The notes: generated by a model from the sequence alone, not told the origin. A stretch of 64,000 bases of DNA from Gracilaria domingensis (GCA_022539475.1 VCMS01000122.1:62001-126000); one strand, 5' to 3'. Counted from the stretch's first letter, positions 39,960 through 51,349 are shown. A program made the numbers and translations.

Positions 39960-42682
39960 AGAACCTCTATAAATCAGTTAAATTCTGCTCAGAGTGGCGT
40001 GATAAGAGCAGTGTCTACTTGGCAGAGCCGTCGCTCATTCGGCGCACGTACTCGCATAGAAAAGAAGTGGGATTGTTTCAATTGTTTCTGAATAAGCCCT
40101 TCGTAGAATGCATTTGCAAGTGGACAAGCGCAGAACTGATCCGAAGAGGTAAATGATCAAAACTTCTCCGTAGCGATGAGCTCATGGCTTTCTTTGGTTT
40201 GGAGCTGGCGACTTCGATCCACGGTCTCAAGCGGGTACGTGATTTTTGGTCCACGTCTGCACTCCTAAATATACCGTTCTTTAGAAGCGTGATGGGAAGA
40301 GACGCGTTTCTCAACATCCGTTCTGCACTGCGCATATATCCAGCATATGACGCAGATATTGCTCTACAATATCCGTTGTGGCACTCGTGCTACGTCCTCG
40401 AGCACTTCGCAAGAAACACGGCGACCATTGCAGTCCCGGTTGGTGTTAGCTCTCTAGATGAGAATAAATTAGGTGTAAGGGGCGCTCAAAGCCACGAACA
40501 TACATGAAGAGCAAGCCAGTCAAGTTTGGCATACGATTCTACGCTGTAGTTGGCTGGACGCACGCCTACCTTCACTCGTTTCAGGACAATGGCTCAGGGA
40601 ACAGAACGGGGCAGTCACCAGTAGAACGCTACACTAACGTGTTTCGCGAGCTGCGCGGAGCAGTAAGCCGAATTATAGATCGAATTCTTGTACCCAAATC
40701 AAAAGCTTCTGCTTAGTGGTGTGCTTAAATGGCTCACCACACTCTTCTACGTCCAACACCGCATCATGGACGACTGATAGTTGTAGAGGAAAACAAACTT
40801 TGTGGGGATTCACCTAGGGTTCTTTCATAGTTTGTTGATCCGTTACCGGCTTCGACACCTCATGTTATGAGAGGCTACTGCCGTAATGGCCCTATTTTGG
40901 GGTACGCCTAGGAAGGGTAGTGTCTCTGCACACCTGTGCTGAGTTGACCCGATGCCGGATGCGCCGTGGCAAGCCTGCCACGTTTTCACACGTGTAGGGT
41001 GTTGGCCGGCAGCGCCGGATGGTTAGATATTTTTAATTGATATTTTCAAGTGCCGTATATAGGTGGCGGCACTTACCGCCACCTGAGGGGAAGTAAACCT
41101 CAAGGAGGCTTCTGGCTCTGACTTTCTTGCCGCTTGTCAACGGTTTTCGTCCCTAATCGGGAAAGCCGCCACAATTCCGGGCTATTCATCCGACCTCTAC
41201 CACCGAGGAGTCTTAGACCGTCGTTACGCCATCTTTTGTTGTTTATTCGTTATTATTTCCGTCCTACGGCTCTTGTTTCTCTGCCCTGTCATACAAGTTT
41301 GGCCCGCTAGTCTCGGGACTTATTTCCGTTTATCACGAGTCAGTGCTCCGCAGTGCGGCTCGTTTGCTGATCCTTTGCTGCCCCCTACCGTTGGGCTGCA
41401 TACCCCCACTCGCTGGGGCTCGCCGGAACATCCGGATACCTACGCCGATTCTTCCCCCTTACCTCTGACTGCACGCTCAGATCGGGGCCACTCGGATTTA
41501 CACCCGGCACCGAGCTGGCTTTATCAGAGGGTTCTGCTGCTGCATCTACCTCTATAGAGAGCAGGTTTGGAACACCCTGTGGGTGCGCTTTCCGCGACTC
41601 GGCTCTTGTCTGCCCACTCGTGGAATTGCACTACAATGGTAATAGACAATTTTTATACTCGACATCTGCTCGCCCGCCAACTTCATTCACTTACAGATGG
41701 AGAATGGAAAGTCTTAGGTACAGTGCGGTTGAACAAAGTAGACGGTATAAACCGCCCTGCACTGAAAGAGGCAGTTGAGGCCCTCAAACACGCTAATCGC
41801 GGCGAGTGGACACTCGTGCAGGTGTAAGAGAAAGTAAACGGTGGAAACGATGACGTGAAAGTCGCAGAGAATTCAGGGTATGTCGTGTTCGAAGATCGCG
41901 CTGTCGTCATATTTTACACGAACGATCTTGCAAATACTCTTACTTTTCGCATTCAAAACCCTGACGAGCATTCCATATCATGTGTTCACGGCCTAACCCC
42001 ATTACAGAGATGGATCGGTAACGAATCAATGCAGCTGGCAGTAATCATTGCCCCTGCAGTGATTGCAGCATACAACCTGTTCATGAACGGCGTTGACAGG
42101 TTTGACCAATTTCGTTCGACGTTACCTACAGTCCGTAAAGAGCGAATAGTGACAATGAGCGTTCTGACCTTTATTCTTGACGCATGTGTGTTGAACGTGC
42201 ACGCACCTGTAAAAGCATTAAGAACATCGGGGGAGACTGTCATTGATGTATGTCAAATGAAGTATCGGATCATCATGGGGTTAGTCAGGAATCACGTGGA
42301 ATACAAACAAAACCAGGCGGCCCTTTCCATCTCCAAGGCATCCAAACTGTGACATGTGGAAAGTACATCGAAGCAAGCGCCAGAGAATGCAACTCACCTC
42401 TTGCTGGAGACCACCGCTAGACGAAGTATTCGTTGCTTCCTGTGTAACTTCTCTCGCAGAAACAGGGCGGCATTTACACATTCATGTTCTGCATGCCAAC
42501 AAGGCTTCCACGTCAACTGCTTCAGTTTCTATCATCACTATGAACTGTTTCGAGCCGACAAACCTGAACTCTATCACGCAATTGTTGCCGCTAAGGCCTC
42601 TGTATCAACCAATAATCACCGTAATCGACGGAACAAAGTAACTGCCACCCTAAGATCGGCACGAGTACCGTTCAAGAACTGA
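39960..42682 (+). pseudogene. piggyBac transposase, frame-broken and split by a solo LTR
   Basis: N-terminal part (40178-40716, two frames): FFGLELATSIHGLKRVRDFWSTSALLNIPFFRSVMGRDAFLNI and VSLDENKLG, then KPVKFGIRFYAVVG, all standard DDE_Tnp_1_7 landmarks with the first catalytic Asp region. After LTR B comes MVIDNFYTRHLLARQL (second Asp) and later GYVVFEDRAVVIFYTNDLAN and YNLFMNGVDRFDQFRSTL, the third Asp motif. The C-terminus (42356-42682) has a CFLC...HSCSACQQGFHVNC cysteine-rich domain, as in piggyBac. Several frameshifts mean it is inactive. Confidence 0.85.
40782..41635 (+). repeat. Solo LTR B (854 bp) inserted in the piggyBac transposase
   Basis: Starts TGTAGAGGAAAAC and ends TTGCACTACA. 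Flanking pentamers are ATAGT and ATGGT (4 of 5 identical), fitting an aged target duplication. Reading across without the insert restores RLMVIDNFYT in frame. A TATATA box (about 41056) abuts a perfect 9-bp stem AGGTGGCGG/CCGCCACCT (41061-41084). Confidence 0.65.
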
Positions 42683-42684
42683 AT

Positions 42685-43133
42685 CTATCTCGACTTGAAT
42701 CCCATATACGGTCCCGCAGAGTTTGGCCACTTTCTTCGGATACCTTCCAGAACACAGTTTGGGATTTGAACTTTTATATCTTTTCCCATCACTCCATATC
42801 GTTCATAAACGTAGGCCTTATACGCTACGCCTGCTTTCTGACAACGTTGTTCCGCGGGCGTGAGCCCAAAAACCATTGCAAATCGGCTTCTACCGTTTCA
42901 ATCACAGCACTCCCAAGTTGAGTAAAATAGCAAGCCGTGCATCTACATCCCTCGCATGCTAAGTCTTCGTTGTGTTTGGCAACATGCGCGGAAATGTTGT
43001 GTACCCGCGTTAGCTCAGTAGTCGCCGTTTCTTTCAGAAAATGCGGGAGGTGAGCAGTCACGTCTACTCGAGATTGTCTAGATTTCCCTGTTTCAGATAT
43101 TGCCTGCGCTTGCGGTGGAGTCCTGCTTTCCAT
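42685..43133 (-). CDS. P2X7-receptor C-terminal-domain-like protein (frameshifted)
   Basis: ATG 43133. After about 65 residues comes a Cys cluster CEGCRCTACY, then (after a one-base shift in a TTTTT run near 42870) AGVAYKAYVYERYGVMGKD...IPNCVLEGIRRKWPNSAGPYMGFKS. The latter matches the end of the P2X7 cytoplasmic domain in pattern: AYRxYxxxxxG..D....LPxCxxxxIRxxFPxxxGxYxGFKS. There is no channel domain. It is tail-to-tail with the piggyBac transposase, 2 bp apart, and lies inside the TTAA-bounded element, so it may be cargo or a second element gene. About 149 residues if the shift is repaired. Confidence 0.65.
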
Positions 43134-43189
43134 ACTGCTGATTTCCTTCGGTGATTTTGCTTCCTGCAGGCAACCAATTTAGATTTTGC

Positions 43190-44035
43190 GAGCTACCGCG
43201 AAACAAAGGGCGAGGCGAGCAAGGACGTAGGCGGCGAGGGAGGTGGCGATGCTAGAGGGAAAAGAATCGACGAAGCTGGCGGCGAGACAAGCAGCGTACA
43301 AGACGATGAGACAGACAGAGAGACAAACGACTTTCCTTGGTGGACGAAACAAGCGTTAAGGAAAGTGGCGAGGCAGATAGTGACGTGATGAAAAGAGATG
43401 TAGCAGGCCAAGCGGCGGGAGAGATGGTGTTACTTCGGGGGGCGAAACCAATGGTACGGCAGGGGCCGAGATAAACCAGGGTGGTTTAAGCAGCGAGGCA
43501 GACAGCTAGGCAGGAAGCGAGGCTGAGTACAAGAAAGAAGAAAAGACCGACCACACAACAACGGAGACAGACGGCGGGACAGGTTGTGTTCTTGCAGTCT
43601 TGGAACCGGAAGAGAGGCTGAGAGAAGCGCAGACATTGAGGCAAGCGGCGAGATTGTAAACGAAAACGGCCAGACAGAGTGCGTCTTTTTTGAAGTAAGA
43701 CACGCGAAGTGGCAGGTTTTGGCGCTCCTGGTAAGGTACGCTGAGAGCTAGTACGCGATGCAAGCGGCGAAACAGGTGGTGGGACAGACGGCCGAATACA
43801 GGCGCCAATACAGGCGATACGACTTCTAGCAAAGCAAGCCGTGAGAAAATAGCGATCTTCAGTGGGCGACAAAGGCGGTTATGCCAAAGGTAGAGCAAGC
43901 AGAGAGGCAGACGGCAAGAATGGCGAGAGAGTTGGTGAGATAGGCGGGGAGACAGGCAAGGCAAGCGGAGAAAAGGGCGGCGAGACAGACGTGAGCTCTT
44001 CTCAACGTTGCGTAGCAGCGCACAGTACCCTTGTA
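43190..44035. repeat. Purine-rich imperfect minisatellite
   Basis: About 0.85 kb of G/A-rich strand with degenerate repeats of GGCGAGACAGACAG/GCAAGCGGCGAG type. Open frames on both strands here are by-products of skewed composition and have no domains. Confidence 0.6.
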
Positions 44036-44220
44036 GTTTGCGCGGTCTGATGGTGATATGCGCGTTCGGAATGGATTGAAAGTCGCCCTCATTTTGAGGC
44101 AAGTCAATCAACCACAGAAACATTCTTGGCCACCCGATTTGGCAACTGTTCTTGGATTTAATTGTTGAATCTTATCGCTGTCTCAACAGCTATAAAAACG
44201 TTTAGGTTCTAAAGAGTTAA

Positions 44221-44998
44221 CATAAATCAGGCAGGGAATCAGAGACAATGACGAAAAAGAAGAGGCGCGATGAAGACTCACGCTGCTCTGGTCAACAAGA
44301 ACTAAACTAAATCTGACTCAGACTTCTGGTGTCATTTCCGGAATCAGAAAAGTAAATCTGTTTCTTCATCCTTTAACCATGCGAAACAAACCAGTATATC
44401 GCGAGTACTGTGTCAATCTCAGGCGAGGTTTGACAGAAAGTTGACCATTCCCCTCGACATAATTTTTATAGCGCCAGGAATCTCTGTTCCGCAATACTGT
44501 CTTTCGCACCATTTTTCAAAACCAAACTACTTAACAGTATTATCTACAGCTTCACAAACAAAGAAGATGGGTTGTTCACGTCAGCGCAAGTCTCCAAAAT
44601 GGCAGCATTCTTCTCAAACCAGACTGTCGATGATAAGGATCACATGTATTTAATAAGTGCCACAGCCATTATTGATGCCGCCGATGATGCAGTCAATATA
44701 TAAACTCTTTCAGTGCTAAAAGAAGCAATATATTACTATTATGGGCACAGTCATAGAACAATTGAGGATATGTTCAACCATTTTATTATCCCAATGTCGT
44801 CTTTTTAACTTCATCAGCAGAGATGGGCTAAGAGTTGCCCCAACCAGGAACCGCCATCTCCGAAAGATATAAAAATCATCCTAACACCGCCAAAAGGCTC
44901 ACTGGTCTTATCAAAGGATGAGAAAGAGCTCTTCACAAATGATATATAACAATATCCACAAATAAAGACACCGTTGATAAATTGTACTGTTTGACTTT
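44221..44998. other. Upstream flank of pogo-like element
   Basis: Short broken frames only; probably the decayed N-terminal DNA-binding part of the adjacent transposase. No individual motif is strong enough to call. Confidence 0.3.
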
Positions 44999-46529
44999 GT
45001 GGAACATTTCGTTTCTCAATTGCATCATATGAGAAAGAGAGAAATTAAGAAGCACTTCAATGGTGGTCATCCGGAACGAAAATGGATGCACTACTTTCTT
45101 CGCAGGCATCCTGATTTGCAGTTCAATTCTGTGCAGATAATTGACGATCGTCGCATCACAGCGTATTCAACAGCTCATGTCGCCGAACACATACCTCAAT
45201 TAAATGCTGTCACAGAAAGATACAATATCAAAGACCCTCACCGCATCTGGAACATTGACCAGACAGGTAAATGCCTCACGAAAATTGTGCATCGCAGCAT
45301 TCGGAAGGCACTTGGGGCAACATCTACGCCGTCTCGTACAGTCAACGATTCGAACGAAAGAAAGTTTTGATCATGTTACTTTGATGCCGGTAGTTTCTGT
45401 CGCCGGTGATATGCTTACGCCAGTTGTCGTTCTCCCCAGGAAGCTTGCTTGTTACCATGTTGTGAATGGAAAATATGAATAGCTTCATTCTTCTCATCCG
45501 CATTGTGACTTGTACCAGAAGGATCCCGCAGGGGTGGATTCAGCTATATTAGAAGATTTGGCACATAAGTTTACGGAGGAAGTAAACCGTTACCGTAAAC
45601 CAGACGAGTACGTTCTGTTAATGCTTGATGGATACAGTGCCCATGTGCAGCTCGAGGCATTGTGGCCACTGTAGCAGAACAGAATTTTCTAGTAGAATCA
45701 TAAGGGAAAATACGGGGTGTGCACGGGTTTATTTAGAAAATTGGGTGGTCAAAATTGCAATCTACTCCGTGCGCGTGCCTTGAACACCCCGTAAATGAAC
45801 ACCAATTTTCCAAATAAACCCGTGCACACCCCGTATTCACCCTCGGACAAAACGTGATTCTCCTAGGGAATTATTGTGAACGGTCTACCATTTCACACCT
45901 CGCATGCACTTCAACCGCTAGACGTTGGAGTTTTCTCCTCTTTTAAGTCTCATCTTCAAGCATCAATTCACCAAGCAGCCTGATTCAAATCTGTTTTGGA
46001 TGCCTTTGATGTGGCCAATTGTATCAATGACGCGTACGGAAAGGCTGTCACCATGATAAACATTCGAAGTGGGCTCCACAAATCTGGCGCTTGCGTTGCG
46101 CAGGAAGGAAAGCCATCACTTTCTCCACTTGAGCATTACTTTGCAGAGGACAAAGAAAACCATCCGTCGCTCAGAGATGTTATGGCAACATATCACAGAG
46201 CAGCTCGATCCTTGCTCCGGGATGCAAATGTGGAAGAAAACGGAACAATTCGCACAATCAATAAGAGCGGGATAAACTATACGAACGATAATGTGATGGA
46301 TGCGTTAAGGTTGCGGAAAGAACGTCAGAAAAAAGACAAAGACGATGACAATGTTGTAGAGCGCGCTGCTGATGTTCGTCTTTTGCAAGAATTGACTGCT
46401 AGACGCCCGCTGTTGCGCGAACGATTGAAACGCACGCGTATGGAGCGTCGTTTACATCGCCGTCTTCAGACTGCTGCAAAGCAGTCTTCAATTTCTTTTG
46501 GCTTGCTCGTGAGGCCGTTCGGGTCCTGA
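44999..46529 (+). pseudogene. pogo/Tigger-type (Tc1/mariner superfamily) transposase
   Basis: Pieces in order: the end of a CENP-B-type HTH with WMHYFLRRHPDLQF, then RIWNIDQTGKCL (first catalytic Asp), VTLMPVVSVAGDMLTPVVVLP, YVLLMLDGYSAH (second Asp), and after an interruption HALQPLDVGVFSSFKSHLQ (third motif), all DDE_1 landmarks. The C-terminal part (45996-46529) is a longer charged tail. Frames change at least three times and stops occur. A hairpin MITE (45704-45842) sits between the second and third motifs. Confidence 0.8.
45704..45842. mobile_element. Hairpin MITE-like insertion in pogo transposase (139 bp)
   Basis: About 40-bp inverted repeats with roughly three mismatches (GGG..AATACGGGGTGTGCACGG, then GTTTATTTxGAAAATTGG) leave about 60 bp of interior. 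GGG...CCC termini resemble the MITE at 22675, but no convincing target duplication was found (TAA on the left, TCG on the right). Confidence 0.6.
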
Positions 46530-47657
46530 AGGATTGTGAATCCTTCAATGCCGTTGAAGAAGCCAACTTTTGGTTGGCTTACGGCCTCAAATATAAGCAA
46601 TCTTATTAGATCTCTGTCACGTGATAAACAGATGTGAATTCCCACATTATGGGTATGTTGTTTTTGACTACGAATTAGCTTGTTGCTCTTCTTGTTTTAA
46701 CAAGACAATGAGACTGGGTCACAGTCTCAATTTTCCAACATTGCTTCTCTGTTTCTTTAGCTTTCCGTAGAGTCAAAAAACGGAACATAAAGATAACTCT
46801 CTGCGGCGTAATGGCAGAAGCCTGAGAGCCTGTTATTCTCCAATTTTTTTCCCACATTAGAGGACATTACGTGAACATTGAATCAATTCCTATTATCGCA
46901 CTGGTCTGGGTTCTGATAACATACCGGTCCTTGGTTTTCGCACTCAACCAGTACTGACTACCAAACTGGTGCGTGGTTTTCGCACTCTTTTAGTGCGATA
47001 ACCAGATCGAGGTTTTATTGCTACTGCATTCTCAAGTACTCACAAGCAATGCACATTCCGTGCGCATACTTTGCAATCGCTCACTGCGCTCGGCCTTCCA
47101 AGTTCCCCGCGCGCGCTGTTCTCTCTCGAGATCTTCGTCCTCGACTACTCCTTCTCGGAAGACTCTTCGTTTCCGCCTTAGTAAATCAGGTCACTTTAAT
47201 TTTGCCAGACATGTACTCAATAGCGTAGAACACTTCGTTCCTCTTTGGCCGCTTCTCCTAAAGCTTTTCAACACCCATACTCTCGAATTTAAATACTTCG
47301 ACGAGGTTGTTTTCCTTGTTAGTACTTCTCCTCTGTTTTCTCCAGATTGCTCCGGCGGTTTGACGGTGTCGGATTTTGTTGTCGAGAGCCGCAATGACCC
47401 GAGTTTTCTTGTCACCAAAAACTTAACCCAAGAACAGGTTCAGGTCATAATCCTACTCTGCAGAGAAAGCTCTCTGTATACAAGCAACATAGGTCTTCAA
47501 AGGCTTTGGCGCAAGTTCTTCTTCTGTACGTTGATTTCGAGTGTGCGCCGAAAACTCTATTACCGTGCTGTTAATCTTTTGAAGTTGTCATTTCTCCTAA
47601 TTATAAATACAGAATGCAAAAAGATATTTTGCTTATTCTTGAACAGATCAAACCTTT
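46530..47657. other. Repeat-derived non-coding region
   Basis: Two small adjacent hairpins at 46532-46595 (AAGGATT-gtg-AATCCTT and GCCAAC-tttt-GGTTGGC). TGGTTTTCGCACTC is repeated at about 46932 and 46975. Plus-strand frame 47018-47710 lacks any recognisable feature. Confidence 0.35.
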
Positions 47658-48420
47658 TCAATGGAACAATTTGTTTCTCAAGACCTTTCGGCGGTGCTGC
47701 GGTGTACTAGGGTCTTCTAACTCGGCGATCAATGGTTCTCGTAACACACCGTAATGTTTTGCGTAGAAACTACAAAAATCAGAAAGAGCAGGTTTCGTGG
47801 AACGTAGATTGTTGGTCGGAATATGGTGACCTAGTAGTTTCTGTCCCTCTTTTGAGAGATCTAAATTGACATTTGTCTTGAAGCGACAAGAAAAAGTCGG
47901 TTTGGTGATTGTCACAATTTGTGGCTTGTGTACGACGTCCATCGTAGATGTGAGCACAGCACTCAGCTGCACAACTTCTCTTTCGTCTTCATCGCAAAGA
48001 TTATGGGCTTCAAATGCGCACGGAGAATCGCGAGTTTGTTCAGGACGTTCAACAAGAGGAAGTATGCAGTCCTCGCCAATCGCTACATTTTGGGCACTGG
48101 GAGAAGGTGTCGGAAAAACGGCATCGCCTGATGCATGCGAGAGAGTAGCCGACTCACTCTGGTGTAAAGGTGATGCCTCGGGAGGAGATGGCGTTGAAGG
48201 GATAATGCGGTTGACGAACGATGGGATTGAGCCTGCAAATGCATCGGAGAACGTCGCCAATGGATCGTCAGAAATCAAAGATGGAAAGGCGGTGTCATCA
48301 TGTACATACAGATCATGTATGATGCATTCACACGGACCACTGCACTCGCACAAGGAAGGTGGAATGTTTTCTTCCAACGCTACGTTGCGGTTGATTGGCG
48401 GTGGGATTCCAACAGTGCGA
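47658..48420 (-). CDS. Uncharacterised Ser/Pro-rich ORF (no ATG)
   Basis: An open frame of about 250 codons with a clustered CECSGPCECI motif near its start, a Ser/Pro/Thr-rich middle and a basic C-terminus (PQHRRKVLRNKLF). It begins after a stop without an ATG, so it is an exon, a 5'-broken gene or a transposon ORF. It lies just downstream of the recombinase of the second DIRS-like element, and no family is recognised. Confidence 0.3.
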
Positions 48421-48621
48421 TAAGCACGTTATATTAAAAACCTCGTGCGATAACGCGGCACTCGGTTGTGGATATAACTTAAACTTATTTTAATCGGTTC
48501 AAACTTGGTAGAGACAGCTTTCTTGCATTGCTGGCATCGCAGTGGCACGAAGCTTCTCCGTGCCACACCCTTGCACTGCTTAGCGCAAAGGTTCCCCAAA
48601 CTCCCGAAGGTCTGTGTCTTT

Positions 48622-49740
48622 CTAGACACATCTGCGATAGCGGTCCGTAATTTCCACAATCTCAGAACTCAGATTTTTTATAGTCTTCTGATCAGATTCT
48701 CTTATTTTTATTCGCATAAACCACGCGCATCCGTTGGTAAGATAGTGAAACAGTGATGACATGGACTTCCACCTTTCCAATAGGGCAATCTTTTTGGCTT
48801 CTACTCTGTTCATAAAATCATGTAAAGCCTTTCCAATTCTTGCAGAGTGCGAAGTACACTTCAAATGAGATACATTAAAAGCACTCAGAGCGTGTTTCAG
48901 AGTGTTAGAATACTTTTCATACTTGATTGGAAACAAACATTTCTTCCCATTGGTCAGCCTTTTGCAATAGCATTTGAGGAACTCAATGCATACTTTGTTC
49001 ACAATAGCCACAAATTGTATCGAACATGTCTTCGTATCCAAAATTTCCACTCCTGCTGTACCAGGTCCATACCCTGAAATTCTAGGATCACCTGGAAGAC
49101 CAACATTGTCTACTTTTATTCCCATTGTTTCATTGACCTTCAGGTATGCTGCCCATGATATTTTGAGACATATTGCACTCTGGTAGTCCTCCTAGATACG
49201 TAGCTTCATGATGAGTGTATAAACAATTTCCATTGTAAAGGGTGTCGAAGGCTGTAGAGTATGCGTGATAGTCGATCCTTTCATGCTTCTATGAGACAAT
49301 GAAAGTCCCGGTTTAGTGCGAGCATCCAAAATGTAGAGACTGCAACAAACATTTGTCATTTCTTGTTTTCGCACAGGTCGTGGATCTGTATCGTACACGA
49401 AATTGATGTATCCTTCGATCGTCTCGTCAAGATGGTCCAGGTTCTTAAAGCTGGTTGAGCAAATCTTGGTGAAGTTTTTAATTGCCTTACAGTAGTGCTT
49501 GATGGTTTGAGGTTTGTCACTCAGTGATATGAGCTTGTGTTGGGCGAAAAACCGCTCCGCTGAGAATGGAATCTTTGGGCGTGAATCCATGCTTTCTTCA
49601 GACATAGGACTTCGTTTATCATTTTGCGACCCTGTCGCCAGAGTCGCGAGACCCTGACCGGCACTTCCTTTTATGATCATCTGTTGTAGAAAAGCGGCTG
49701 CGCGATTAAGCTCGTTCTGGCGCGACATGGATGTTTGCAT
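48622..49740 (-). pseudogene. DIRS-type tyrosine recombinase with one in-frame stop
   Basis: ATG 49740, 9 bp past the RNase H stop, gives an N-terminal SAM-like domain (PQTIKHYCKAIKNFTKIC). One TAG after KLRI at about 49190 interrupts an otherwise continuous frame that resumes EDYQSAICLKISWAAYL. The C-terminal catalytic box SHSARIGKALHDF...LLERWKSMSSLFHYL has the His-x-x-Arg and the downstream RWKS/Tyr region of the family. Confidence 0.7.
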
Positions 49741-51349
49741 GGTTCGGCCTACATGCGAGATGGGGCGTCAGCTGGGTTTATTGATGTGTGAATATATGCT
49801 ACGATGGCATGCAGGTCTGCCGCGGTACATAGTACGGCGAACTTCCTCACCATTTGATTTAGCTGGGTGCTGAAGGAAACTACTTCTTTAAGACTTCCAG
49901 CTAGGACGGCGGAGTCTGAAAGAAAAGGAACGTGCATTTTTGTTATTTTCCGTGATATCAGCGATTGGAGCGCTAAAACAGCAGTGTTTCCTTCGAGCAT
50001 ATTAAGATGCTCATCTCTTTTCCATCTGTGCGAAAAGGCTGTGCTCCATCTTTTCCTTGTCACAAATCGTTCGAGGTCGGAACTCGAGAGCGTACACTGT
50101 CATGATTCAGACTCGATGTGTCCAGCTCCGTCCGGCCTGGGTGGAGATTCTTCTTCGGACGAGCTTGTCCTTTTGCGCAACGCGCCGTGTTTCCAGAGCC
50201 TTTTATCCCCTCTGGTTCCGCTACTGTGTAGACGACTCCGCCTTTACTCTTGGATGCATCGAGAGCAATGACCACAGAGCACCTCTCTGTGCTCGGTGTG
50301 AAAGACGCCAAAGGTAGGAGGTTAACCATGTGGTGGAGCTCCATTTCGGTTCTCTCGATTAAACGTGAGTGCGGGGCGTACGACGAGAGCAGACGGAAGG
50401 TATCAGAAAAAACATATGGTAGCGGACGGTTGGCGTAGGCTATCTATATGGCTTTTTCAATGGTCGGTTTGAGTACCTGAAGAGTGTTGCGGTCGAGCTC
50501 TCCTTCCCCGTGGTTTAGAAGCCCTGCAGACACCTTTCGGAGTCCTTTGCCTGCGTTCTGGAGCTTCAGAAAGGGCGGGGCAATCCTCGCGTGACCCAGA
50601 TTCCATTCCCATCCGATGAACGTAATCTTATTGCTCTCGGCTCTCCCGTATTTAGATGACTTTGACCACTTTACGGGAGCGTTTCGTCGGACTAGATAGT
50701 TTAAGACCTTCATATAGAAGAGTTCTATGTCCGATTGGTTCCATTCGGCGAATAACGCTTTTACATCGTCTATAATATGCAGGAGGAACACCTATTTTCG
50801 GGATAGAATGTGAGCCGGTTGCGACGGGGGGAGTGCCGATAGTTCGATATGGTACATTCTGGGAGAAGCAAGCGTTTTTCTAAGGAGGGAATACTCCTCA
50901 GGGAGCGCGAAAGAGACAGCATGATGGGCTATATGGACCGCCCATTTGAAACCCATGGGCAGAATTCATTGAAACGGGCGCATTAAGTCTTTCTGTTTCG
51001 AGAGAAACGTTAGAGATTGAAGAATTCTTCGTCCAAAGGGACCTGGAAGGTTCTCAAAGCACACGGTGGGCACTAGAAAGAGACTTTCAAGCCATTCGGG
51101 AAGCCGTATTGTGTGAAAAATACTCGCGATATCAAGATATATCGATGAAAGCGGTGCTGAATTTTGTCTTACGGTTCGGAAGAGATCGCGGGTGGGGAGT
51201 GGCGTATAGGGTGGGTTTGTCATAAACGTGTTTTGGTTCCTCGGCCAACTGATACGGCGTTGCCTTGCCCCACTTTCGGTAAGGGCAAAAAGTGTCATGG
51301 TAAGAAAATCGGAGAGCTGTTTCTGATGCGGGAGTGCGGTCCTAACCAA
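48622..51349 (-). mobile_element. Second DIRS-like retroelement (RT-RNase H-tyrosine recombinase), degenerate
   Basis: On the minus strand in order: RT fragment (51349-50966) with YLDIASIFHTIRLPEWLESL; RT thumb/connection (50791-50444) with ITFIGWEWNLGHARI; RNase H (50344-49749) with VVIALDASKSKGG, HLNMLEGNTAVLAL and YIHTSINPADAPSR; then the recombinase. This RT-RH-YR order is that of DIRS-1. Stops and frame changes split the pol frame, and the RT YxDD box was not located. No terminal repeats identified. Confidence 0.75.

Larger units (their letters stand above)
32984..44216. mobile_element. piggyBac-like element, about 11.2 kb with nested insertions
   Basis: TTAA, the invariant piggyBac target, flanks both ends (32980-32983 and 44217-44220). 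The left terminus CCCCTTTGATCCTAAAAC and the complement of the right terminus CTCTTTAGAACCTAAAC form imperfect inverted repeats. Both ends then show a subterminal TTATCGCTGTCxCAACAGC motif. A piggyBac transposase lies inside. The size is explained by a nested DIRS-like element, an LTR composite and a solo LTR. Boundaries are inferred from the ends; the interior gene calls are independent of them. Confidence 0.6.

Noticed and set aside
43486..44123. Long minus-strand ORFs rich in Arg/Leu/Ser/Cys
   Set aside because: They arise from the purine-rich minisatellite, which lacks stop codons on one strand by composition.
47018..47710. 230-codon plus-strand ORF
   Set aside because: Composition is uneven, it overlaps the longer minus-strand ORF, and no motif is recognisable.
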